The position numbers were made by a program, and so were the translations under genes. The notes beneath the pieces are model-generated. The model was not told the origin of the DNA. It ran no database searches and was given only the letters and a program-made list of their open reading frames with translations. DNA of 64,000 nucleotides from Streptomyces sp. R41 (lineage in GTDB: Bacteria; Actinomycetota; Actinomycetes; Streptomycetales; Streptomycetaceae): positions 7,547,001 to 7,611,000 of the forward strand of contig NZ_CP163443.1 in NCBI RefSeq assembly GCF_041053055.1, written 5' to 3'. Below are positions 44,908 through 53,703 of this stretch, piece by piece. Numbering within the stretch: the stretch's first letter is position 1; each line of letters opens with the position of its first letter.

Positions 44908-46353
44908 ATGACTTCCACCCACGCTTTCTGGCTCGCCGGCCGCCAGGCCACCGGTGAGACCACCTTCGACGTCACCTCCCCGTGGGACGGTCGGGTCGTC
45001 GGCAAGGTCAGTGTCCCGACCGAGGCGCAGGTCGAGGAGGCCGTGGCCGCCGCGTACGCCGTGCGGGACGAGTTCGCCGCCACGCCGGCCCACGTGCGTG
45101 CCGCCGCCCTCGACCACGTGTCGCGCCGCCTCGTCGAGCGCACCGAGGAGATCGCGCAGCTCATCTCCGCCGAGAACGGCAAGCCGATCAAGTGGGCCCG
45201 GGGCGAGGTCGGCCGCGCGGTGTCCGTGTTCCGGTTCGCCGCCGAGGAAGCTCGCCGCTTCAACGGCGGCGAGGCACAGCGCCTGGACACCGACCTCGGT
45301 GGTCAGGGCCGGCTCGCGCTGACCCGCCGGTTCCCGAAGGGTGTCGTGCTGGGCATCGCGCCGTTCAACTTCCCGCTGAACCTGTGCGCCCACAAGATCG
45401 CCCCGGCCATCGCCGCCGGCGCGCCGATCATCCTGAAGCCCGCGCCCGCGACCCCGCTGTCCGGCCTCATCATCGGCGACCTGCTCGCCGAGACCGAGCT
45501 GCCCGCCGGGTCGTGGAGCATCCTGCCCGTCTCCAACGAGCGGATGCCCGCCCTGGTCCAGGACGAGCGGCTGCCCGTCATCTCCTTCACCGGGTCGGAG
45601 AAGGTCGGTTACGCGATCATGGACTCGGTGCCGCGCAAGCACTGCACCCTGGAGCTGGGCGGCAACGGCGCGGCCGTCGTCCTCGCCGACTGGGCGAGCG
45701 ACGAGGACCTGGACTGGGCCGCCACGCGTATCGCGACCTTCTCCAACTACCAGGGCGGCCAGTCCTGCATCTCCGTGCAGCGCGTGATCGCCGACGCGTC
45801 GGTGTACGAGCGGCTGCTGCCCCGTATCGTCGCCGCCGTCGAGGGCCAGGTCACCGGTGACCCGTCCGAGGACAAGACGGACGTCGGCCCGCTGGTCAGC
45901 GAGGACGCCGCCAAGCGTGTCGAGTCGTGGGTCGACGAGGCCGTTCAGGCCGGTGCCACGCTGCTCGCCGGCGGCAAGCGCGACGGCGCCTCCTACGCGC
46001 CGACCGTCCTCGCCGACGTACCCGCCGACGTGACCGTCTCCTGCGAGGAGGTCTTCGGACCCGTCCTCACCGTGCGGAAGGTGGAGGGGGAGGCCGCCGC
46101 CTTCGCCGCCGTCAACGACTCCAAGTACGGGCTCCAGGCCGGTGTGTTCACGCACGACCTGCAGACCGCCTTCCGCGCCCACCGCGCGCTGGAGGTCGGC
46201 GGCGTCGTGGTCGGTGACGTGCCGTCCTACCGCGCCGACCAGATGCCGTACGGCGGTGTGAAGCAGTCCGGTGTCGGCCGCGAGGGCGTGAAGTTCGCGA
46301 TGGACGACTACACCTACGAGCGGGTGCTGGTGCTCACGGGCCTCGCCCTCTGA
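44908..46353 (+). CDS. Aldehyde dehydrogenase (candidate succinate-semialdehyde dehydrogenase)
   Basis: The 481-residue enzyme has Asn154 (APFNFP), Glu249 (LELGGN) and catalytic Cys287 (GGQSCIS). It belongs to the NAD(P)-dependent aldehyde dehydrogenase superfamily, near non-phosphorylating glyceraldehyde-3-phosphate/lactaldehyde/semialdehyde groups. With gabT and the PucR gene nearby, succinate semialdehyde is a reasonable substrate, giving succinate. The start is an ATG after a weak ribosome site, and a strong terminator follows. Confidence 0.8.
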   Translation: MTSTHAFWLAGRQATGETTFDVTSPWDGRVVGKVSVPTEAQVEEAVAAAYAVRDEFAATPAHVRAAALDHVSRRLVERTEEIAQLISAENGKPIKWARGEVGRAVSVFRFAAEEARRFNGGEAQRLDTDLGGQGRLALTRRFPKGVVLGIAPFNFPLNLCAHKIAPAIAAGAPIILKPAPATPLSGLIIGDLLAETELPAGSWSILPVSNERMPALVQDERLPVISFTGSEKVGYAIMDSVPRKHCTLELGGNGAAVVLADWASDEDLDWAATRIATFSNYQGGQSCISVQRVIADASVYERLLPRIVAAVEGQVTGDPSEDKTDVGPLVSEDAAKRVESWVDEAVQAGATLLAGGKRDGASYAPTVLADVPADVTVSCEEVFGPVLTVRKVEGEAAAFAAVNDSKYGLQAGVFTHDLQTAFRAHRALEVGGVVVGDVPSYRADQMPYGGVKQSGVGREGVKFAMDDYTYERVLVLTGLAL

Positions 46354-46365
46354 CCGGACCCGCAA

Positions 46366-46414
46366 CAAGCCGACGGCCGGAGCCCGCTGTGCGGGGGCTC
46401 CGGCCGTCGGCTTG
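46366..46414 (+). terminator. Strong terminator after the aldehyde dehydrogenase
   Basis: Arms CAAGCCGACGGCCGGAGCCC (46366-46385) and 46394-46414 are perfectly complementary over 20 bp with an 8-base loop. Confidence 0.85.
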
Positions 46415-46442
46415 TCAGGAATCGGCGGCAAGCTCTAGCTAA

Positions 46443-46457
46443 CGACAATCGTTTTCA
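46443..46457 (-). promoter_or_regulatory. Orphan Zur/Fur-box-like sequence
   Basis: On the minus strand TGAAAACGATTGTCG matches the Zur-type 15-mer TGAAAATGATTTTCA at 12 positions. It lies between two terminators, with no zinc gene adjacent and no downstream start nearby. Confidence 0.35.
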
Positions 46458-46472
46458 GCTACCCTCCTCGTG

Positions 46473-46510
46473 AGGGGCCCGGCACCGATGCCTTCCGGTG
46501 CCGGACCCCT
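46473..46510 (-). terminator. Terminator of the GH3 gene
   Basis: AGGGGCCCGGCACCG-8-CGGTGCCGGACCCCT is a 15-bp stem with one mismatch, 21 bp after the GH3 stop on the minus strand. Confidence 0.8.
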
Positions 46511-46530
46511 GTATCAGCCCCTCCGGACCC

Positions 46531-49374
46531 TCAACCGGAGAAGCCGACGTGCGCGAGCCGCAACGGGCCGCGCAGCCTGAGATGTACGTCGTGCACACCG
46601 GCGGCGGCGGTCTCGGCGCCGAGGGTGGCGTAGTCGTACGGGCCCTTCGTGGTGCTCAGGGTCACTACGGCGGTCAACGGGCCCCCGTCCAGGGAGAGTT
46701 CCACGACCCCCTCGCCGGCCGCCTCGATCGTGACCTCCGTGACGCCGGCGCCGAAGTCGCAGTCCCGGAAGACGAGTTCGCCGGTTCCGCGGCCCACGGG
46801 CGTCACCGCGTCGCCCGTCACCTTCGTGCGGTCGACGATGGCGATGTCCCGCTGCTCGTCGAAGTCGGCGGCGACCAGGCCGCGTTCGCGGACGGGGCGA
46901 GGCGTGCCGGGCTCGCCGTCCAGTCCGACCGTCGTACGCAGGCGGATGTCCTCGCTGGACGCCCCGACGAGCACCTCGTACCCGCCCGGCTCCAGCCGCG
47001 GGCGGCCGAGCGCCACGTCCCAGAACTCCAAGGCGGAGAGCGGGATTTCGAAGGTGAGGTCCGTCGACGCGCCGGGGGCGAGGTGGACGCGGCGGTGGGC
47101 CGCCAGTTCGCGCCGGGGGCGCGGTACGGACGGGTCGACGGCACGGGTGTAGAGCTGGGCGACCTCGTCGGCGGCCGCCTCGCCGGTGTTGGTGACGGTG
47201 AGGGAGACCCCCAACGCGCCGGCGCGCTGCTGGACTTGAAGATCCGCGTAGGCGAACGACGTGTACGACAAGCCGTGTCCGAACGGGAACAGCGGCGTGC
47301 CCTCGAAGTACAGATACGTCTGGTGGCCGCCGATGACGTCGTAGTCGAGGAGGCCGGGCAGGTCGTCGTCGGAGGCGTACCAGGTCTGCGGGAGCCGGCC
47401 CGCGGGGGAGACGTCGCCGGCCAGGACGCGCGCCAGGGCGGTGCCCGCCGCCTGGCCGCCGTGAGCGGTCCACAGGACCGCCGGGAGGTCGGCCGGGTCC
47501 ACCGCGTAGGGGTAGGCGGAGACCACGGCCAGGGCCGTGTTCGGGTTCGCGGCGCGGGCGGCGCGCAGCAGGCGCTCCTGGTGTGCGGGCAGGCGCAGCG
47601 TCGTGCGGTCCTCCGTCTCGCGGCCGTTGATGTGCGGGTCGTTGCCCGCGACGACCAGGACGACGTCGGCGGCGGCCGCCACGCGGGCCACCGCGTCCTC
47701 GCCGCGCTCGGCGAACTCCACCTCGAATGTTTCCGGGTTCTCGGCGGCAACCTTCACACCGTCGGCGGCGACAGAGACGTAACCACCCGTCCCCAGGTGC
47801 TTCAGGAGGTGACCGTTCTCGTGGGTGTCGGAGACTTCGAGGCGGAATGTCTCCTGGACGACCCAGCCGCCGGGCTGGTCGGCGGAGGCGCGGACATAGC
47901 CGTCGTCGGCGACCGAGAGATAGCGGCCGTCGGGTGCGCGCAGCGTCAGCACGCCCTCGCCCCAGTCGATCAGCGCGAGCTCGGTGCCGGTGGCGTCGGC
48001 GGTCAGCGGGGGCAGGTCCGTGCGGCCCGCGAGGAGCGCCGGGTCCAGCGCGCCCTCGGCGCCGCGCACCTCGTCGGCCGCGTCGTCGACGGCGGGCACC
48101 GACAGATACGTACCGTACGAGGTCCTGAGGCGGACCCGGTCCACGCCCTCCGCGAAGTCCACGCGCTCGGCGCCGAAGCGCTCGTACAGGCCCTCCAGGG
48201 GTGTCGAGCGGTGGATGAGCGTGCCGCTGTACCAGTCGAGCTTGCACTCGTCGGCGAGCAGGCCGACGACGGCGATGCGGACGTCGGGGCCCAGGGGCAG
48301 CAGCCCGTCGTTCTTGAGGAGTACGATCGCCTGCTCCGCCGCCTCCTGGGCGAGCGCGCGATGGGCCGGGGTGTCGAAGTCCAAGACGCCGGCGTGCGGG
48401 TCCGACTGCGGGTCGAACTCGCCCAGCCGGAAGCGGATCGCCAGCTGGCGGCGGACCGCCGTGCCGATGTCGGACTCGCGCAACAGCCCCTGGTCCAGGG
48501 CACCTCGAACGAGCTCGACGATCTTCGAGCTGTCCGTGCCGTGGTCGGTGAAGCTGTCGACCCCGGCGAGGATCGCGGCCGCGGTCGCCTCCTCGTGGGT
48601 GTCGAAGTAGTGCTCGGAGTCGACCAGGTTGGAGGGCGCGCCCGCGTCCGAGCAGACGAGGAGGTCCTGGTCCGTCCAGGTGCGCAGGCGCTCGCGCAGA
48701 TACGGCGAGACGTGGTTGGGGCGGCCGTTGACCAGGTTGTACGCGGGCATCACCCCGGCCACCGCGCCCGCCTCGACCGTCTCGCGGAAGGCGCGCAGGT
48801 CGTACTCGTGCAGGACGCGCGGCCTGACCGAGGAGGACGTGGTGTCGCGGTCCGTCTCGTTGTTGTGCGCGAGCCAGTGCTTGAGGACGGGCGCGGTGCG
48901 CCAGTAGTCCGGGTGGTCGCCGCGCAGACCGCGCGTGTACGCCGTGGCGATGGCGGAGGTGAGCTTCGGGTCCTCCGAGTAGCCCTCCTCGTTGCGGCCC
49001 CAGAGGGGGTGGCGGAGGAGATTCACCGTGGGCGACCAGACGTTGAGGCCCACGCGGTCGTCGCGGGCACGCATGGCGCGGGCCTCCGTCGAGACGGCCT
49101 CGCCGATCCGGCGCACGAGGTCGTCGTTCCAGGTCGCGCCCAGGCCCACGGCCTGCGGGAACACGGTCGCCGGGCCCATCCAGGCCACGCCGTGCAGGGC
49201 TTCCTGACCGGTGCGGAAGGCCCCGACGCCGAGCCGCTCGACGGCGGGCACGAACTGGTGCAGGAACGCGATCCGTTCGTCGAGTGTGAGCCGCGCCAGC
49301 AGGTCGTCGATGCGCTTCGCGAACGGAAGTCGCGGATCGCGGAAAGGCGGCGTAGGCGGCGATTGTGCGGTCAC
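46531..49374 (-). CDS. GH3 beta-glucosidase with embedded beta-trefoil and C-terminal CBM6-like domain
   Basis: The 947-residue enzyme has a GH3 barrel with nucleophile Asp243 (CSDAG, where SDW is usual). The (alpha/beta)6 lobe is interrupted at about 411-553 by a fascin/beta-trefoil-like insert with three YLSV-type repeats (422, 484, 531). A fibronectin-like domain and a CBM6-like C-terminus (about 805-947) follow. It has no signal peptide, so it acts in the cytoplasm on imported oligosaccharides. The GTG at 49374 (AAAGGGA upstream) is chosen because the longer ATG start at 49431 would put the operator palindrome inside the gene. Likely removes backbone glucose from xyloglucan oligosaccharides. 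Confidence 0.88.
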   Translation of the reverse strand: MTAQSPPTPPFRDPRLPFAKRIDDLLARLTLDERIAFLHQFVPAVERLGVGAFRTGQEALHGVAWMGPATVFPQAVGLGATWNDDLVRRIGEAVSTEARAMRARDDRVGLNVWSPTVNLLRHPLWGRNEEGYSEDPKLTSAIATAYTRGLRGDHPDYWRTAPVLKHWLAHNNETDRDTTSSSVRPRVLHEYDLRAFRETVEAGAVAGVMPAYNLVNGRPNHVSPYLRERLRTWTDQDLLVCSDAGAPSNLVDSEHYFDTHEEATAAAILAGVDSFTDHGTDSSKIVELVRGALDQGLLRESDIGTAVRRQLAIRFRLGEFDPQSDPHAGVLDFDTPAHRALAQEAAEQAIVLLKNDGLLPLGPDVRIAVVGLLADECKLDWYSGTLIHRSTPLEGLYERFGAERVDFAEGVDRVRLRTSYGTYLSVPAVDDAADEVRGAEGALDPALLAGRTDLPPLTADATGTELALIDWGEGVLTLRAPDGRYLSVADDGYVRASADQPGGWVVQETFRLEVSDTHENGHLLKHLGTGGYVSVAADGVKVAAENPETFEVEFAERGEDAVARVAAAADVVLVVAGNDPHINGRETEDRTTLRLPAHQERLLRAARAANPNTALAVVSAYPYAVDPADLPAVLWTAHGGQAAGTALARVLAGDVSPAGRLPQTWYASDDDLPGLLDYDVIGGHQTYLYFEGTPLFPFGHGLSYTSFAYADLQVQQRAGALGVSLTVTNTGEAAADEVAQLYTRAVDPSVPRPRRELAAHRRVHLAPGASTDLTFEIPLSALEFWDVALGRPRLEPGGYEVLVGASSEDIRLRTTVGLDGEPGTPRPVRERGLVAADFDEQRDIAIVDRTKVTGDAVTPVGRGTGELVFRDCDFGAGVTEVTIEAAGEGVVELSLDGGPLTAVVTLSTTKGPYDYATLGAETAAAGVHDVHLRLRGPLRLAHVGFSG

Positions 49375-49410
49375 GTGGTGATCCCTTTGCGATGGAGCGA
49401 CGGGGCGCTT

Positions 49411-49424
49411 TCGAAGCGCTTCGA
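49411..49424. promoter_or_regulatory. LacI-type operator (GH3 side)
   Basis: TCGAAGCGCTTCGA is a perfect palindrome with the central GC step typical of LacI-family sites, 37 bp upstream of the GH3 start. An identical copy precedes the importer genes. Confidence 0.75.
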
Positions 49425-49592
49425 TGCTCATTCGACCGAGGGGTGGGTGTCAAGACACCCCGGCGCAACAACTGCGTTTTCTCACCGTGATTTCAAGTCC
49501 CAGACGGAGTGGCTCTGTTACGCGACACCTCCGAGGAATCTTGGAATCGACTCTTGTGTACCCCCATGTGTTCACTTAACCTCGCAGCAACA

Positions 49593-49606
49593 TCGAAGCG
49601 CTTCGA
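49593..49606. promoter_or_regulatory. LacI-type operator (importer side)
   Basis: TCGAAGCGCTTCGA, identical to 49411-49424, lies 133 bp before the binding-protein start. The likely repressor is the LacI protein at 63448-64000. Confidence 0.75.
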
Positions 49607-49738
49607 CTGAGGGACTGCCCTCTCCGGAGGAACGCAATCCTCCGAGGACCGCTTCAGCTCAGCCAGTTCCACTCAAGACACCGCAGCCGTCGGCTGAACC
49701 GCCGGGTGTCCTGCTGTGCGCCATGAAGGGTTGACGCA

Positions 49739-51418
49739 ATGACGCCGAACTCCGCCACCTCCGCCCCCAGCCGGAGAAGCTTCCTCGCCTCCACGGCGGT
49801 CGCCGCCGCGGCGGTCGCCGGAGGGATGCCGCTGCTCGCCGCCTGCGGCGGCGGGAACGACGGCAACAAGAACGGCACCACTTCCGGGAAGGACGCCCAG
49901 AAGATCCTTCCGACGTTCGTCGCGTCGAGCGTCGTGACGCCCGACATTCCGGCGAAGAGCGGGTCGGCGGCGGGCTTCACCCAGGCGATCGACCTGAGCG
50001 GGCTGAAGACGTCGGTGCCGAAGAAGCTGGGCAGCGGCGCCAAGCTGAAGATCATGGCGCCGCTGTGGGGCACGCCGCCGTCCAACGACAACGCCTACTA
50101 CAAGGCCATGAACGAGGCCGTCGGCGTCGACGTGACCTGGCAGAACCAGGACGGCAACACCTACGACGAGAAGCTGGGCGCGATCCTCGCCTCCAGCGAC
50201 ATCCCGGACGCGGTGGTCGTCCCGGGCTGGAACCTGATGGGCAAGATACCCAGCGCCATCAACGCCAAGTTCGCCGACCTCGGCCCCTACCTGTCCGGTG
50301 ACAAGGCCAAGGACTACCCGAACCTCGCGGCCGTCCCCACCGACGCCTGGCAGCGCGCCATCTTCGGCGGGAAGCTGCGCGCGATTCCGATGCCCGCGTC
50401 GTACGTGACCGACATCGCGCCCTTCTACCGCAAGGACCTCTTCGAGAAGAAGGGGTACCAACTCCCCAAGTCGGCGGACGAGTTCCTGTCCTGGGCCAAG
50501 GAGGCCACCGACGCCAAGTCGAAGGTCTGGGCCTGCGACGACCTGAAGTGGACCGCCTTCAACATGTTCGGCGTCCTGCCCGGCAGCGACAAGGCGCTGT
50601 GGTGGAACCTCGACGGCGGCAAGCTGATCAACCGCATCGAGACCGAGGAGTACCTCGAAGCCCTGGAGTGGACGCGCAAGCTGTACGCGGCCGGTGTGGT
50701 CCACCCCGACGCCAAGGCGGTCAAGGGCGACGCGTCCAACCGCTTCACCGCGGGCCAGGTCCTCGTCTTCAACGGCAACCTCTCCTACTGGTACGGCTCG
50801 ACCGCCGAGCAGCTGACCCAGAAGGCCGACTTCGAGATGGCCGCGATGGACATCTTCGGCCACGACGGCGGTGACCCCACGCTGTGGGCGGTCCAGCCCT
50901 CGAACATCTTCACCTTCGTCAGCAAGAAGGCGTCGAAGCAGCAGATCAAGGACTTCCTCGCGCTCGCCAACTACTGCGCCGCGCCGTACGGCACCAAGGA
51001 GTACATGCTCACGGTCTACGGCGTCGAGGGCACCGACTACACGCTGAAGAAGGGCCTGCCCACTAAGACCACCAAGGGCACCAACGAGGTCAACGGCGCC
51101 TACGACTACACCGGCGACCCGGCCGCGTACCTCGCCCACCCCGATCTGCCGGAGATCGCCAAGCTCCAGGTCGAATGGCAGCAGCGGATGGGCGCCTTCA
51201 CGAAGAAGTCCTCCTTCTACGGCCTGACCGTCACCGAGCCCAACCGCTGGACCAACCTCGCCAACGACTTCGAGCAGCTGGAGGACGACATCGTCCGCGG
51301 CCGCAAGAAGATCAGCGACATGCAGCAGGCCGTGGCCGACTGGAAGCAGAAGGGCGGCGACGACCTGCGCGCCTGGTACAAGAAGCTGCTCGACGACAAC
51401 GGCTCATCGGCCAAGTGA
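49739..51418 (+). CDS. Oligosaccharide ABC transporter substrate-binding lipoprotein
   Basis: The 559-residue lipoprotein has a Tat-type RRSFLAS motif and lipobox LLAAC. A large family 1-type binding fold of the LplA class follows; members of that length usually bind long oligosaccharides. It lies first in the operon and is followed 26 bp later by two permease genes. Xyloglucan oligosaccharides are the inferred ligand from the surrounding glycosidases. The ATG follows GAAGGG. Confidence 0.85.
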   Translation: MTPNSATSAPSRRSFLASTAVAAAAVAGGMPLLAACGGGNDGNKNGTTSGKDAQKILPTFVASSVVTPDIPAKSGSAAGFTQAIDLSGLKTSVPKKLGSGAKLKIMAPLWGTPPSNDNAYYKAMNEAVGVDVTWQNQDGNTYDEKLGAILASSDIPDAVVVPGWNLMGKIPSAINAKFADLGPYLSGDKAKDYPNLAAVPTDAWQRAIFGGKLRAIPMPASYVTDIAPFYRKDLFEKKGYQLPKSADEFLSWAKEATDAKSKVWACDDLKWTAFNMFGVLPGSDKALWWNLDGGKLINRIETEEYLEALEWTRKLYAAGVVHPDAKAVKGDASNRFTAGQVLVFNGNLSYWYGSTAEQLTQKADFEMAAMDIFGHDGGDPTLWAVQPSNIFTFVSKKASKQQIKDFLALANYCAAPYGTKEYMLTVYGVEGTDYTLKKGLPTKTTKGTNEVNGAYDYTGDPAAYLAHPDLPEIAKLQVEWQQRMGAFTKKSSFYGLTVTEPNRWTNLANDFEQLEDDIVRGRKKISDMQQAVADWKQKGGDDLRAWYKKLLDDNGSSAK

Positions 51419-51444
51419 CCCAGGGCTGAGGCAAGGAGAAGGCC

Positions 51445-52494
51445 GTGTCCCACAGCACGGTGCCTCGGAGCAGGGCCGGGGCGAAGACGACCGAGAAACC
51501 GGGCGAGAGTCCGGCGAGCGGGGCTGCCGCGAAGGACGCCGGAAAGCGATCCGGAAAGCGGGCCGGAAAGCTGAGCTTCCGGCTCCGGTTCAGACGCGAC
51601 CGCACCCTGATCCTGATGACGTTGCCCGCTGTCGCGCTAGTCCTCGTCTTCACCTACATACCGGTCCTCGGCAACATCGTCGCCTTCCAGGACTACGACC
51701 CGTACCTGAGCGACAACGGCTTCGTCGCCATGTTCGAGAGTCCCTGGGTCGGCTTCGAGAACTTCCAGCGGATCTTCGAGGACTCGGCCTTCTGGCACGC
51801 GGTGCAGAACACCTTCGTGCTGTTCTTCCTCCAGCTGGTGCTGTACTTCCCGCTCCCCATCCTGCTCGCGCTGCTCATCAACAGCGTGGTCAGGCCCCGG
51901 GTCCGGGCCGTCGCCCAGGCGATCATGTACCTCCCGCACTTCTTCTCCTGGGTCCTCGTCGTCACCGTCTTCCAGCAGATCTTCGGCGGCGCGGGCATCA
52001 TCGCGCAGACCCTGCGCCAACACGGGCACAAGGGCATCGATTTGATGACCGACCCGGGGATCTTCAAGTTCCTGGTGACCGCCGAGGGCGTCTGGAAGGA
52101 CGCGGGCTGGGGCATCATCGTCTTCCTCGCGGCCCTGTCCTCCGTCTCGAACGACCTGTACGAGGCCGCCGCGATGGACGGCGCCGGGCGCTGGCGGCGG
52201 ATGTGGCACGTCACGCTGCCCGCGCTGCGTCCGGTGATCGCCCTGCTCCTGGTACTCCGCGTCGGCGACGCGCTCACCGTCGGCTTCGAGCAACTGCTGC
52301 TCCAGCGCGACTCCGTGGGCCCCGGAGCCTCCGAAGTCCTCGACACCTACGTCTGGTGGAACGGCATCCGCAACCAGGACTTCGGTTACGCCGCCGCCGC
52401 CGGGCTCATCAAGGGCATCGTCGGCCTGGGGCTCGTCCTGACCGCCAACAAGGTCGCCCACCTCATGGGTGAGCAGGGGGTGTACAAGAAGTGA
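51445..52494 (+). CDS. Sugar ABC transporter permease (LplB-like)
   Basis: The 349-residue permease has a charged N-terminus, six transmembrane helices and the EAA loop (EAAAMDGAGRWRRMWHVTLPALRP). Its GTG follows AAGGAG. The stop overlaps the next start (GTGA), so both permeases are translated together. No ATPase is encoded here; a shared MsiK-type ATPase elsewhere in the genome is the usual Streptomyces solution. Confidence 0.88.
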   Translation: MSHSTVPRSRAGAKTTEKPGESPASGAAAKDAGKRSGKRAGKLSFRLRFRRDRTLILMTLPAVALVLVFTYIPVLGNIVAFQDYDPYLSDNGFVAMFESPWVGFENFQRIFEDSAFWHAVQNTFVLFFLQLVLYFPLPILLALLINSVVRPRVRAVAQAIMYLPHFFSWVLVVTVFQQIFGGAGIIAQTLRQHGHKGIDLMTDPGIFKFLVTAEGVWKDAGWGIIVFLAALSSVSNDLYEAAAMDGAGRWRRMWHVTLPALRPVIALLLVLRVGDALTVGFEQLLLQRDSVGPGASEVLDTYVWWNGIRNQDFGYAAAAGLIKGIVGLGLVLTANKVAHLMGEQGVYKK

Positions 52495-53450
52495 CCGCCG
52501 TCATCGACAAGCCCGTGGACAAGCCCGTCGACGAGCTTTCGCGCAAGCCGAGCCGGTGGGCGGCGCCTCCCCGCCCGGCCTGGGAGGAAGAACCGTCGAA
52601 GACAGGCCTCGCGGGCAAGGGCCTCGCCCTCACCCTGGCCGCCTTCGCGATCCTCTTCCCGCTCTGGATCGTCATCGTCACCAGCCTCCAGTCGAGGAAG
52701 ACCATCGACGCGGCCGGCGGCCTGGTGGTGATCCCCAAGGGCGTCACCTTCGTCGCCTACAAGGAACTGCTCACCGGCGGCCAGGTCCAGCGTGCCGCCA
52801 TGGTCAGCCTGGGCGTGACGCTCGTCGGCACCCTGTTCAGCATGACCGTCTCGGTCCTGTGCGCGTACGGCCTTTCGCGCATCGGGTCGCTCGGGCACCG
52901 CTGGCTGCTGATGCTGCTGCTCGCCACGATGTTCTTCGGTGCGGGCCTCATCCCGACCTATCTGCTGGTGCAGGCCCTCGGTCTCACCGACACCTACCTC
53001 GCGCTGATCCTCCCCAGCGCGGTGAGCGTCTTCAACATCCTGGTGCTGCGTTCGTTCTTCATGGGGATCTCGCCCGAACTCATCGACAGCGCCCGCATCG
53101 ACGGGGCCGGCGACTGGCGCATCCTGCGGAAGATCGTGATGCCGCTGTCGCGTGCCGTGCTCGCGGTGATCTCGCTCTTCTACGCGGTCGGGTACTGGAG
53201 CGCCTGGTTCAACGCCTCCATCTATCTCACCGACCAGGACATGATGCCGCTGCAGAACGTCATGATCCAGCTGGTGCAGAAGCAAGAACGTCCCGTTGGC
53301 CTCGCGACCCAGATCAACACCGGGCAGCTGTCGCCGCTCGCCATCCAGATGGCGGTGATGGTGCTGGCGCTGCTGCCGGTGGCGATCCTCTCGCCGTTCG
53401 TCCAGCGGCACTTCAAGAAGGGCATGCTGACCGGCGCGGTGAAGGGCTGA
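52491..53450 (+). CDS. Carbohydrate ABC transporter permease (LplC-like)
   Basis: The 319-residue permease has six helices and the EAA-like loop in IDSARIDGAGDWRILRKIVMPLS. It forms the second half of the channel with the product of the overlapping upstream gene. Confidence 0.88.
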   Translation: MTAVIDKPVDKPVDELSRKPSRWAAPPRPAWEEEPSKTGLAGKGLALTLAAFAILFPLWIVIVTSLQSRKTIDAAGGLVVIPKGVTFVAYKELLTGGQVQRAAMVSLGVTLVGTLFSMTVSVLCAYGLSRIGSLGHRWLLMLLLATMFFGAGLIPTYLLVQALGLTDTYLALILPSAVSVFNILVLRSFFMGISPELIDSARIDGAGDWRILRKIVMPLSRAVLAVISLFYAVGYWSAWFNASIYLTDQDMMPLQNVMIQLVQKQERPVGLATQINTGQLSPLAIQMAVMVLALLPVAILSPFVQRHFKKGMLTGAVKG

Positions 53451-53617
53451 TCTGCGCCGGCCCGCTGTTTCCGGCTCCCTCTACTCCGCTGCGGTCGACC
53501 TGCTCCTGATCGGCGGTCGGCCGTGGCGGGCCCAATGTTCCGCTCCGCCGGGTCGTGCGGAAGTGCGGGTCCGTGAACTGCCTGCCGTCCGTGACCTGCG
53601 GTCCGTCGTGGCTGGTC

Positions 53618-53637
53618 GCGCAGTTCCCCGCGCCCCT
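53618..53637 (-). repeat. Copy of the 20-bp dispersed motif
   Basis: GCGCAGTTCCCCGCGCCCCT is the exact reverse complement of the motif at 44659-44678. It sits in the 253-bp gap between importer and GH74 gene, which shows no other gene. Confidence 0.8.
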
Positions 53638-53703
53638 GACGGGGCCTGCCGTCCACGCCTGTCACAGAGCGCCCCTCGCCCCTCTCCCAGAACGAGGCAT
53701 GTC

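Larger units (their letters stand above)
49375..49738. other. Divergent control region of the xyloglucan locus
   Basis: This 364-bp non-coding region separates the GH3 gene and the importer operon. It contains two identical 14-bp palindromes (49411-49424, 49593-49606) spaced 182 bp apart and nothing coding. Confidence 0.75.

Noticed and set aside
49375..49431. ATG start at 49431 for the GH3 gene
   Set aside because: It would translate through the LacI palindrome and lacks a ribosome site; the GTG at 49374 has one.
46498..49734. 1078-residue plus-strand ORF opposite the GH3 gene
   Set aside because: It is an antisense shadow of high-GC coding sequence: arginine/valine/glycine-rich with no domain, while the minus strand encodes a full GH3 enzyme with active-site motifs.
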